DNA of 5,039 bases from an uncultured Oscillospiraceae bacterium (lineage in GTDB: Bacteria; Bacillota; Clostridia; Oscillospirales; Ruminococcaceae): NCBI GenBank assembly GCA_900547015.1, contig URFD01000117.1:1-5039 (forward strand), read 5' to 3'. The number at the start of each line of letters is the position of its first letter. Positions within the stretch are counted from its first letter, which is position 1. A program made the translations under genes and the position numbers. Of the stretch, positions 1-5,024 are shown one piece after another. The notes under the pieces are model-generated. The model did no database searches. It had not been told where the DNA came from and worked only from the letters and a program-made list of their open reading frames with translations.

Positions 1-607
1 GGTTGGATTCCACAGCCATCTTCTCTACCATGGGGGTTCTGGCGTAGCCGAGCTGGGTGCAGTTCACACGGATATTCCGGGTGGCATATTCCACAGCCAG
101 GCACTTGGTCAGACCAACCAGTGCAGCCTTGGTCATGGCGTAGGCAGCTTCACCGGCATCGGCAACGATGTCACCGGTTACCGAGGAGGCAATTACAATA
201 TTGCCGCCGCCCTGTTGGAGCATGTAGGGGATTACAGCCTGGCAGGTGTTCCAGACGCCCTTGATGTTGACATCAATGTGGAAGTCCCGCATCTCATCGG
301 TGAACTCCTCGAAGGGAGCCAGACGGCAGACACCAGCGTTGCAGCAGCATACGTTGATTTCGCCGAACTTTTCCGCAGTCTTGGCAGCGGCTTCCTTCAT
401 CTGAGCCTTGTCAGCCACATTGCCCACATAGGTGATGATGTCAGCGCCATATTCCTTGCGCAGACGGTCAGCGGTCTTTTCCACTTCAGGGGAGAGGTCT
501 ACCATGCACATCCTGGCGCCATACTTGGCATACACTTCTGCAATGCCTTCGCCCAGACCCACGGCAGCACCGGTGATCAGTGCGACTTTTCCCTCAAGTC
601 TTTTCAT
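1..607 (-). CDS. ucpA: UcpA-like short-chain dehydrogenase/reductase (3' end cut by window edge)
   Basis: The first 202 residues of a classical SDR oxidoreductase are visible; family members are about 260 residues, so roughly 60 C-terminal residues lie outside the window. Seen: Rossmann glycine motif TGAAVGLG (12-19), acidic D37 at the end of the second strand (suggests NAD(H) rather than NADP(H)), CNAG (89-92), structural Asn114, and a probable catalytic triad S142, Y156, K160 (YAMTK). Stretches such as NAGVCRL, RDFHIDVNIKGVWN, SSVTGD and GLTKCLAVEYA closely resemble E. coli UcpA as I remember it, which supports the symbol; the natural substrate of UcpA is not firmly established. The start ATG is 8 nt behind AGGGGG (616-621). 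It has its own promoter and is separated from traX by a terminator. Oddity: the usual Pro-Gly after the active site is Leu-Gly (186-187). Confidence 0.88.
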   Translation of the reverse strand, partial: MKRLEGKVALITGAAVGLGEGIAEVYAKYGARMCMVDLSPEVEKTADRLRKEYGADIITYVGNVADKAQMKEAAAKTAEKFGEINVCCCNAGVCRLAPFEEFTDEMRDFHIDVNIKGVWNTCQAVIPYMLQQGGGNIVIASSVTGDIVADAGEAAYAMTKAALVGLTKCLAVEYATRNIRVNCTQLGYARTPMVEKMAVESN

Positions 608-648
608 AAAAATTACCCCCTGTTGTTTTATAAAAATAGGAATGATTC

Positions 649-698
649 ACATCGACATTGTTACAATTTTATCACAAAAAGGGGAGCGATGTCAATGT
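649..698. repeat. imperfect inverted repeat around the ucpA-like promoter
   Basis: The left arm ACATCGACATTG (649-660) and right arm CGATGTCAATGT (687-698) are inverted copies matching at 10 of 12 positions, with a 26-bp gap. The right arm covers the -35 box and the left arm lies at the predicted transcription start. This placement suits a repressor binding two sites, but that is inference; no regulator family was recognised from the motif. Confidence 0.4.
666..695 (-). promoter_or_regulatory. sigma-A-type promoter for the ucpA-like gene
   Basis: On the minus strand, a perfect -35 TTGACA (690-695), an 18-nt spacer and -10 TAAAAT (666-671) preceded by TGA (extended -10) lie upstream of the SDR start. 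The predicted transcript starts near 659, giving a leader of about 50 nt before the ATG at 607. Two imperfect inverted arms (649-660 and 687-698) flank the -10 and overlap the -35, which may be an operator. Confidence 0.75.
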
Positions 699-781
699 AA
701 AATACACCAAAAATGTCCAGATAAAAACAGCGATATCAATATAACAGCAGGTTAAATAATAGGGAAAATAAAAATGCCATC

Positions 782-825
782 AAAAAAAACAATCCCCTGT
801 TCTTAGTACGAAGAACAGGGGATTG
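782..825 (-). terminator. strong intrinsic terminator after traX
   Basis: A perfect 15-bp stem (790-804 with 811-825; arm CAATCCCCTGTTCTT on the plus strand) encloses a 6-nt loop, and on the minus strand it is followed immediately by eight T (782-789). It lies 8 bp beyond the TraX-family stop codon and insulates the ucpA-like gene. On the plus strand a shorter T-run (830-834) follows the same stem, so it may be weakly bidirectional. Confidence 0.93.
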
Positions 826-833
826 CGGGTTTT

Positions 834-1604
834 TCATCGAGTGATGCAGTTTTGCACCAGCACAAGAATCAGCATATGGACGGGGTAAAACGCATAGCAG
901 GCATATTGGAACGGCTTGCTGTGGTAGCCCTGCCGACCGCGATACAGCCAGATAGGCAACAGAGCCAGCAGCGCAAGTCCCTGCTGGCACAGCTCAAACT
1001 CCATGCCGAACAGCTGAATCGGGTACATCAGACCGCCCAGCATCTGCACATTGACCCAGTAGAGGGCAAGCAGCTGGCCCAGCAGACACCACCATTTCCG
1101 ACCGCGGAAAAAGTAGAAGATGAACACGGTCAGCACGCCGACACCGTAGTAATCCACCATGCACAAGGTTCCCAGTATCCCGCCCGCCGCAACGACACCG
1201 GCAGACACCAGCACATAGACCCACAGCTTCTGCTTCTTTCGCACCGTCTCCATCAGGTGGATTCCCAGCAGTCCCATCAGCAGCGTCCAGATGACATTCT
1301 GGTGAACTGGATAGAACCAGGTTCCACCGTACATCAGGTCAAAGGGGATCTCGGAAAGCACTGCAAACAGCAGCATCCGCTGTGCGTATTTTTTAAAGTT
1401 GTGGGTGTGAAAATATCCCTCCACCGACATAAAGGCAAAGATGGGGAATGCTACCCTTCCCGCACAGGTCAGCCAATCCTGCGCAGGGAGCAGGGTGGCC
1501 CAGAGGTGGTCCATCAGCATCAGCACCATGGCAAGGATGTGAAGAACCGATGCACTGATGTCAAAGCGGCTTGGGGCAGATAGGTTCGTTTCGTGAGTTG
1601 GCAT
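834..1604 (-). CDS. traX: TraX-family integral membrane protein (putative acyltransferase)
   Basis: A 256-residue polytopic membrane protein with about seven to nine hydrophobic segments. It carries the conserved blocks of the TraX family: MDH (31-33), GRVAFPIFAF (49-58), EGYFHT (62-67), SEIPFDL (84-90), HQNV (101-104), DYYGVGVL (151-158), PIWLYRGRQG (217-226) and FYPVHMLIL (239-247). The F-plasmid TraX acetylates the pilin N-terminus. Chromosomal Firmicutes homologues have no known substrate, and no pilin gene is present here, so acyl transfer to another substrate is only an inference. The ATG at 1604 is chosen because AGGAG (1612-1616) sits 7 nt upstream; a TTG 8 codons earlier has no ribosome binding site. 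The gene lies 78 nt after bsh with no convincing terminator between, so it is probably co-transcribed with it. The symbol is a family name, not a claim of conjugation. Confidence 0.88.
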   Translation of the reverse strand: MPTHETNLSAPSRFDISASVLHILAMVLMLMDHLWATLLPAQDWLTCAGRVAFPIFAFMSVEGYFHTHNFKKYAQRMLLFAVLSEIPFDLMYGGTWFYPVHQNVIWTLLMGLLGIHLMETVRKKQKLWVYVLVSAGVVAAGGILGTLCMVDYYGVGVLTVFIFYFFRGRKWWCLLGQLLALYWVNVQMLGGLMYPIQLFGMEFELCQQGLALLALLPIWLYRGRQGYHSKPFQYACYAFYPVHMLILVLVQNCITR

Positions 1605-1653
1605 ACGGTCGCTCCTTTTTTGCGGCAATCTGTGTGGATGTTACAATGCTTCA

Positions 1654-1676
1654 GGGTGCTTCGTGCGAAGCTGCCC
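1654..1676 (-). other. small hairpin between bsh and traX
   Basis: On the minus strand GGGCAGCTTC and GAAGCACCC pair (GCTTC/GAAGC plus GGG/CCC with a small internal loop) around a GCAC tetraloop, just after the bsh stop. No T-run follows, so it is not a normal intrinsic terminator. It could stabilise the bsh end of the mRNA or lower read-through into traX. Confidence 0.35.
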
Positions 1677-1682
1677 GCAGAT

Positions 1683-2657
1683 TTAGTTCTGCATCCGAAT
1701 CTGTTCGCCCTTCACCGGCGCATAGGCAATCAGCTTCTCGGAATCCAAATCCTCTCGGTGCAGATCTACCGCAGAAATCTGGTGGTTGTCATAGGTGTTG
1801 TAATAGTAGATGCCCCGCTCGGTGTTGCAGCAGGAGGTGTACAGGGTGATTTCATACTTGTCCTCGCCGAGCTTGCAGCATCCGCGCTGCTGGTCCACAC
1901 TGCCGAGAATGTGGAAAAATTGGCTGACGCTTTCCTCCTCGGAATCGCCGGACAGGGAGTTCATCTTGACAAAGGCGACCCGAACAAAGCGGGACTGGGA
2001 GGACAAATCTCCCGGCAGGCCCATGCCGCCCATGCCGCGGCTGTACTGGTTCAGCGCCAGCGCATCGGAGAAGGTGTTCTCGCGGTTTTCCACCGACAGG
2101 TGCAGATAGTTGTTCAGGTTGAACATCTGGTAGGGGAAGGGCGGATTGTTGGTCATCACACCGACGGGATTCTCATAGACCTTCAGCCCGTCTGCGACCG
2201 ATTCCACCGTGATGCACTCGTTCTTGTCCGCAATCATCCAGTGAAGCTGGGCAAGCGGCAGATTGTCTGCAAACGGGGTGTCAATCAGATTCAGGCGCTC
2301 CAAAGCCTGACGAGCTTCCCGAACCGAAGCGCAGCTTCCGAGCAGCCACGGAATCAGCTCAAACTGGGCGATGTTGTCCTTTCCCTCCACGGGCTTGTTG
2401 TAGTGGGCATTTCCCACAAAGTTCAGTCCGGCGATGCCCAAGCCCTTCTCGTTGACGGCATCATAGTACAGGGGGTAGTCCTGCATCACACAGGCCATGC
2501 CAATCATGGCGTAGTGGGATTTGATTTGACCGCCGTTTCTCAGGTCGAAGGGGTAGTTTCTCGGGGTGATGACGACCTGGTCTCCGTAGGAAATCTCATA
2601 GTCCAAGGTTCTTCCAAAATAAAAATCCTTTGTTTTGTAGGTTGCGGCTGTGCACAT
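1683..2657 (-). CDS. bsh: bile salt hydrolase (choloylglycine hydrolase)
   Basis: A 324-residue Ntn-hydrolase of the choloylglycine hydrolase/penicillin V acylase family, full length (family about 315-340). It hydrolyses the amide bond of glycine- or taurine-conjugated bile acids, normally in the cytoplasm. Removal of Met1 exposes the nucleophile Cys2. All six residues conserved in characterised BSHs can be placed by alignment with C. perfringens BSH from memory: C2, R16, D19, N79, N170 and R223. Asn79 (in GLNF), where penicillin V acylases usually have Tyr, favours BSH. The loop before GLPGD reads YSRGMGG (205-211), the S-R-G form reported for glycine-preferring enzymes. It resembles Lactobacillus plantarum-type BSH throughout (SQFFHILGSV, GIYYYNTYDN). 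The start at 2657 is set by GGAGG (2665-2669), 7 nt upstream, and by the need for Cys at position 2; an in-frame ATG at 2693 would add 12 residues. It has its own promoter; traX lies downstream. Confidence 0.95.
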   Translation of the reverse strand: MCTAATYKTKDFYFGRTLDYEISYGDQVVITPRNYPFDLRNGGQIKSHYAMIGMACVMQDYPLYYDAVNEKGLGIAGLNFVGNAHYNKPVEGKDNIAQFELIPWLLGSCASVREARQALERLNLIDTPFADNLPLAQLHWMIADKNECITVESVADGLKVYENPVGVMTNNPPFPYQMFNLNNYLHLSVENRENTFSDALALNQYSRGMGGMGLPGDLSSQSRFVRVAFVKMNSLSGDSEEESVSQFFHILGSVDQQRGCCKLGEDKYEITLYTSCCNTERGIYYYNTYDNHQISAVDLHREDLDSEKLIAYAPVKGEQIRMQN

Positions 2658-2736
2658 GGTGATTCCTCCAATCAAGATGGATACAAGGGTCATTTTCAGC
2701 CAGCAGCAGGAAGGGCTGTTGGGTGTTGTCGTTGTT

Positions 2737-2766
2737 ATTATAGTTCCGATGCCCGATAAAATTCAA
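2737..2766 (-). promoter_or_regulatory. sigma-A-type promoter for bsh
   Basis: Minus strand: -35 TTGAAT (2761-2766), an 18-nt spacer and a consensus -10 TATAAT (2737-2742). Transcription would start near 2730, leaving a leader of about 73 nt before the bsh ATG. This means bsh-traX can be expressed independently of the small operon upstream, although no clear terminator separates them. Confidence 0.75.
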
Positions 2767-2802
2767 TCCCCAAGGCGGCAAAAAGAAGCCCTGCCCGTTG
2801 GA

Positions 2803-3012
2803 TTAGAGCGGCATCGGTGTTCGGGCAATCTCAAAGACGATCAAAACAGCCAGCACAAAGGCAACGGCTCCGACGATGACCATATTCTTTTTGCTGAGGT
2901 TTTTCTTCGCAGCCTTGCCAATCAGCATGGCACAGACCACACAGACGGCTGCCGCTGCGAACCCGATGCCCAGCACCTCCCATAACCATGAAAGCTCATA
3001 CAGGATGCTCAT
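2803..3012 (-). CDS. small two-helix membrane protein of unknown function
   Basis: A 69-residue protein that I do not recognise as a named family. Two hydrophobic segments (about 12-33 and 43-61) are joined by a short basic loop, KAAKKNLSKK (33-42), which by the positive-inside rule should be cytoplasmic, placing both ends outside. There is no signal-peptidase or lipobox motif. The start follows the stop of the CPCC gene by only 4 bp, and its ribosome binding site (AGGA, or the nearer GGTG) lies inside the end of that gene, so translation is probably coupled. The tight arrangement, consistent direction and clean hydrophobic pattern support a real gene. Its role with the GNAT and CPCC proteins is unknown. 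The bsh promoter begins 36 bp past its stop. Confidence 0.65.
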   Translation of the reverse strand: MSILYELSWLWEVLGIGFAAAAVCVVCAMLIGKAAKKNLSKKNMVIVGAVAFVLAVLIVFEIARTPMPL

Positions 3013-3016
3013 TTGT

Positions 3017-3310
3017 TCACCAATCCTTTCTGCTTGAGGAAGCGGAATCTGTCACGGCAGAAGTTCCGACCTCGTCCTCTTTTGGCGGGCGGACATAAGG
3101 TAACATCCTTTTTTCGCACGCGCCAAATTGTCGAAAATTTGCCTTTGCTTGTTGGAGCGATATCCCGTGATTGGAATCGCTCGGCTCGCTGTCGGAGGAA
3201 ATAAAGGGGTCATTCTCCCAAAAACAAACGGGGCAGATATACCCGCAGTCCTCGACGGGTGGAACAGGGTAGGTGTAGGAACCACAACAGGGACAAGGAT
3301 AACGGTTCAT
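3017..3310 (-). CDS. CPCC family cysteine-rich protein
   Basis: A 97-residue cytoplasmic protein matching the cysteine-rich CPCC domain family: N-terminal YPCPCCG (4-10, cysteines 6, 8, 9), a second cluster C22 and CPVCFWENDP (26-35), then the typical GISLQQAKANFRQFGACEKRM (49-69) and YVRPPKEDE (72-80). The cysteine pattern suggests a metal-binding (probably zinc) knuckle; the family's function is unknown. The ATG at 3310 puts the domain right at the N-terminus, as is usual, and has AAGGAGG upstream, though at a rather long 12 nt. An alternative ATG at 3352 overlaps the GNAT stop (ATGA) and would add 14 residues, MTPPDIFRRRLSVK. The C-terminal tail (81-97) is Ser/Lys-rich and looks unstructured. 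Middle gene of a three-gene block. Confidence 0.85.
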   Translation of the reverse strand: MNRYPCPCCGSYTYPVPPVEDCGYICPVCFWENDPFISSDSEPSDSNHGISLQQAKANFRQFGACEKRMLPYVRPPKEDEVGTSAVTDSASSSRKDW

Positions 3311-3348
3311 CTTGACTGAAAGCCTCCTTCTGAAAATATCCGGCGGGG

Positions 3349-4080
3349 TCATTCTGCCTTTTCACAGCATAGCTCTGTCCATGAAGGCAGGAATCCTGCC
3401 CCCAGCGCCACCCGTTGCGACGCAAGATGCGATATGGAGGTGCCGTAAAAGGGCAGCTTGCCACGCTTGAGGATTTCGTTTTTCAGGACAGTGACCAGCA
3501 TCGTGCCGATTCCAAGCCCCTGCGATTCCGGCATGACGTTAATTCCAATCTGCCACATCAGCGGGCTGTCGCTGGTTGCTCCGGCCATCCCCAGAAGTTT
3601 GCCATCCCGGTATGCACCCACCCCGATTTCATCCTTGGGAGTGTCGCTGAACAGGAAGGCTTCGCAAAATCGTTCATCGCCTCGAAACTGTTCCAGCTCC
3701 TCTCCTTCGAAAATTTTGATCTCATAATCCTTAGTGTCTGTTTTGGACGGATTTACTGCAAGATAAAATGGATGAACCTGTTCAATCCGACAGCCGAATT
3801 TTGCCAGTCCGGCCTCCAGCTCATGCAGGCATTTGAAATCCATAAACCATGCAGCGTCGGTGTCGTGGTAGCGGTTCCGAACCCACTCCACAATCTCGCG
3901 CTTTCCCGATACTAAGAGTTTGCCGTTGACCGCCGCAATCTTTAAAAAGCACTCGCTTTCCTGAAAGATTCTGCGCCCCTCCAAACGCCGGTACTCGGTA
4001 AATATATTGAATCTGCTGGCAACCGACGCCTCGTCGGTGCAAAAATCGATTGCCAGCTGCTTTGCTAATCTCTCGTTCAT
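3349..4080 (-). CDS. GNAT family N-acetyltransferase
   Basis: 243 residues. The C-terminal half (about 120-240) is a GNAT fold: GVGAYRDGKLLGMAGA (153-168), then MWQIGINVMPESQGLGIGTML (175-195) carrying the acetyl-CoA binding loop Q187-G-L-G-I-G192, and SHLASQRVALGAGF (217-230) as the usual late helix and strand. The N-terminal half (1-110; RRLEGRRIF, CFLKIAAVNGKLLVSG, HPFYLAV) is shared, as I recall, with a group of Firmicutes GNATs of similar length; its role is unknown and no substrate can be assigned. The ATG at 4080 has GGAG 8 nt upstream; a TTG at 4119 in the same frame has no binding site. The stop overlaps the alternative CPCC start (ATGA). It lies 111 nt after the hxlR-type gene with no obvious promoter between, so it may share that transcript. 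Confidence 0.87.
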   Translation of the reverse strand: MNERLAKQLAIDFCTDEASVASRFNIFTEYRRLEGRRIFQESECFLKIAAVNGKLLVSGKREIVEWVRNRYHDTDAAWFMDFKCLHELEAGLAKFGCRIEQVHPFYLAVNPSKTDTKDYEIKIFEGEELEQFRGDERFCEAFLFSDTPKDEIGVGAYRDGKLLGMAGATSDSPLMWQIGINVMPESQGLGIGTMLVTVLKNEILKRGKLPFYGTSISHLASQRVALGAGFLPSWTELCCEKAE

Positions 4081-4132
4081 CGTCGCAACTCCGTTTCTTC
4101 CCAAATCTACTTGATTCAAATTCGGCTGGTCG

Positions 4133-4185
4133 CCCGATTGACAGGTTCCAAGCCCATCGGGAAATTCAAACCCGACCGCTCGGTT
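4133..4185 (-). promoter_or_regulatory. possible alternative-hairpin leader before the GNAT gene
   Basis: In the 111-nt gap between the hxlR-type stop and the GNAT start, four short segments on the minus strand can pair in two exclusive ways: (1) AACCGA 4180-4185, (2) TCGGG 4171-4175, (3) CCCGAT 4156-4161, (4) ATCGGG 4133-4138. Pairs 1:2 and 3:4 compete with 2:3. No T-run follows 3:4, so it is not a standard intrinsic attenuator. The short stems may be chance; no riboswitch class was recognised. Confidence 0.25.
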
Positions 4186-4191
4186 GCGTTC

Positions 4192-4518
4192 TCATCGGAC
4201 GATAGATTGATAGTAATTTCCAAAATCTGCCAGAGCATCTATGATGGGCAGCATCTGTTTACCGAGCTCTGTCAGCCCGTACTCCACCCTCGGTGGCAAT
4301 TCCTGATAGTCATGTCTGTATGCAATCCCGTCGTCAATCATCTGACGCAGACTGTCTGTCAGCACCTTCTGGGAGATTCCGTCTAAATCTCTTTGAAGTT
4401 CATTGAAGCGCCATGGGCGCATTTTCAGGTTGCGGAGAATCAACAGTTTCCATTTTCCTCCGATTAACGATACGGTTGTTGCCACAGGGCACGCAGGTAA
4501 TTCATCTTTTGTTTTCAT
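4192..4518 (-). CDS. HxlR family transcriptional regulator
   Basis: A 108-residue winged helix-turn-helix protein with the complete HxlR/DUF24 signature: CPVATTVSLIGGKWKLLILR (10-29), RFNELQRDL (37-45), recognition helix region GISQKVLTDSLRQM (47-60), wing with YQELPPRVEYGLTELG (71-86), and a C-terminal dimer helix. Family members usually bind as dimers to their own and a neighbouring promoter. The single cysteine, C10, is at the position used for redox or electrophile sensing in Bacillus YodB and HypR, so thiol-based sensing is plausible but inferred. The start has GGAGG (4528-4532) 9 nt upstream. It is divergent from the cupin gene, its most likely target; the shared intergenic region contains a near-palindrome. 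The GNAT-CPCC-membrane protein block lies downstream in the same direction. Confidence 0.92.
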   Translation of the reverse strand: MKTKDELPACPVATTVSLIGGKWKLLILRNLKMRPWRFNELQRDLDGISQKVLTDSLRQMIDDGIAYRHDYQELPPRVEYGLTELGKQMLPIIDALADFGNYYQSIVR

Positions 4519-4538
4519 GATTCTTCCCCTCCGAGCTT

Positions 4539-4567
4539 ATTGTAGCACATTATTTTTAATATGTACA
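4539..4567 (-). promoter_or_regulatory. probable promoter of the hxlR-type gene
   Basis: Minus strand: -10 TACAAT (4539-4544) preceded by TGC (extended -10), a 17-nt spacer and -35-like TGTACA (4562-4567; four of six match TTGACA). The predicted start near 4532 would leave only about 14 nt before the ATG, beginning right at the Shine-Dalgarno sequence. The TGTACA box is itself palindromic and may also be bound by the regulator. Confidence 0.5.
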
Positions 4568-4572
4568 GTTAT

Positions 4573-4592
4573 AAAAAAGTGCGTACTTGTTT
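4573..4592. promoter_or_regulatory. near-palindromic candidate HxlR operator
   Basis: A 20-bp imperfect palindrome with the core AAGT-GCGT-ACTT extended by an A-run on the left and a T-rich run on the right: 9 of 10 base-pair positions outside the central GC/GT step are symmetric except one, giving two mismatched pairs in total (4576/4589, 4581/4584). It lies just upstream of the hxlR-type -35 and of a possible cupin promoter. Its GTAC core (4583-4586) is exactly 20 bp from a second GTAC (4563-4566), two helical turns, so both could face the same side. Binding by the adjacent HxlR protein is inferred. Confidence 0.45.
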
Positions 4593-4599
4593 TTGGGTG

Positions 4600-4605
4600 T
4601 ATAAA
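4600..4605 (+). promoter_or_regulatory. possible -10 element for the cupin gene
   Basis: TATAAA on the plus strand. The matching -35 position (about 4577-4582) falls inside the near-palindrome and is a poor match, so the promoter would be regulator-dependent or blocked by binding there. A second TATAAA at 4570-4575 is an alternative with an equally poor -35. The choice is uncertain. Confidence 0.3.
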
Positions 4606-4645
4606 CGGGTAAACTGAAATCAGGCAAACAAGATTGCCAATATTC

Positions 4646-4659
4646 TTTGGAGGTCCAAA
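4646..4659 (+). promoter_or_regulatory. Shine-Dalgarno of the cupin gene inside a short palindrome
   Basis: TTTGGAGGTCCAAA contains GGAGG (4649-4653), which sits 8 nt before the ATG at 4662 and sets that start. The same 14 bases are symmetric and as RNA can fold to a 5-bp stem (UUUGG/CCAAA) with an AGGU loop, half covering the ribosome binding site. The stem is weak, so any effect on translation would be modest. Confidence 0.45.
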
Positions 4660-4661
4660 CG

Positions 4662-5015
4662 ATGATGAACTACAAAAAAGCTAACATTGGAAATGAAGGA
4701 AGAATTGAGCTTCATGAAAAGCTGGCATTAACCGGTGCTGAGGTCAGCATCAACAATCTTCCTGCCGGTGCTTGTGTTCCGTTTGTTCATGCGCATAAGA
4801 ACAACGAGGAAATTTACGGTGTTATCGCAGGAGAAGGAAAAGCCGTCATCGACGGGGAAGAAATCAAGCTGGTCTGTGGTGACTGGCTGAAGATTGCACC
4901 GAAAGCGAAACGCCAGTTTTTTGCGGCGGAGCATACCGGTATTTCCTATATCTGTATTCAGGTCAGGGAAAATTCGCTGGGCGGCTTTACCGCAGAGGAT
5001 GCCATTGTCTACTAG
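4662..5015 (+). CDS. small cupin domain protein
   Basis: A 117-residue single-domain cupin. Motif 1 is G36...H43-A-H45-KNNE-E50...G57, giving two His and one Glu metal ligands. Motif 2 is G73-DWLKIAPKAKRQF, with P80 conserved but Gln85 where the third metal-ligand His normally stands. It could bind metal through Gln or act as a ligand-binding rather than catalytic cupin. The substrate is unknown. The start at 4662 has GGAGG 8 nt upstream (a second ATG follows at once; an upstream in-frame TTG at 4647 precedes the ribosome binding site and is rejected). It is divergent from the HxlR-type regulator, the usual arrangement for a regulated target, so an oxidative, electrophile or aromatic-compound response is possible but not shown. 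Its DNA is somewhat more AT-rich than that of the bsh and ucpA-like genes. Confidence 0.88.
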   Translation: MMNYKKANIGNEGRIELHEKLALTGAEVSINNLPAGACVPFVHAHKNNEEIYGVIAGEGKAVIDGEEIKLVCGDWLKIAPKAKRQFFAAEHTGISYICIQVRENSLGGFTAEDAIVY

Positions 5016-5024
5016 GTTTTGTTG

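Noticed and set aside
215..755. Plus-strand open frames opposite the ucpA-like gene
   Set aside because: They overlap a well-conserved SDR on the other strand and run into its promoter; no domain or start signal.
852..1583. Plus-strand open frame (243 codons) opposite traX
   Set aside because: Its His/Gln-rich low-complexity composition is typical of the reverse strand of a hydrophobic membrane protein gene, and there is no ribosome binding site.
1605..1628. TTG start for traX, 8 codons upstream
   Set aside because: No ribosome binding site, while AGGAG sits at ideal distance from the ATG at 1604.
2658..2693. Upstream in-frame ATG of bsh, giving a 12-residue hydrophobic N-terminal extension
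   Set aside because: The catalytic Cys must follow the initiator Met directly, and the good GGAGG lies within this extension, before the ATG at 2657.
1593..2759. Long plus-strand open frame (388 codons) opposite bsh
   Set aside because: It lies antisense to a clearly recognised full-length bile salt hydrolase, has no ribosome binding site and no recognisable domain; it is an open-frame shadow of the GC-rich codon pattern.
2767..2802. Possible terminator after the small membrane protein gene (TTTTT run on the minus strand)
   Set aside because: The bases before the T-run form only a weak, interrupted stem with a wide loop; not convincing as a terminator.
4081..4132. Promoter directly before the GNAT gene
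   Set aside because: TTGAAT- and TTGGAA-like hexamers occur, but none has an acceptable -10 at 16-18 nt.
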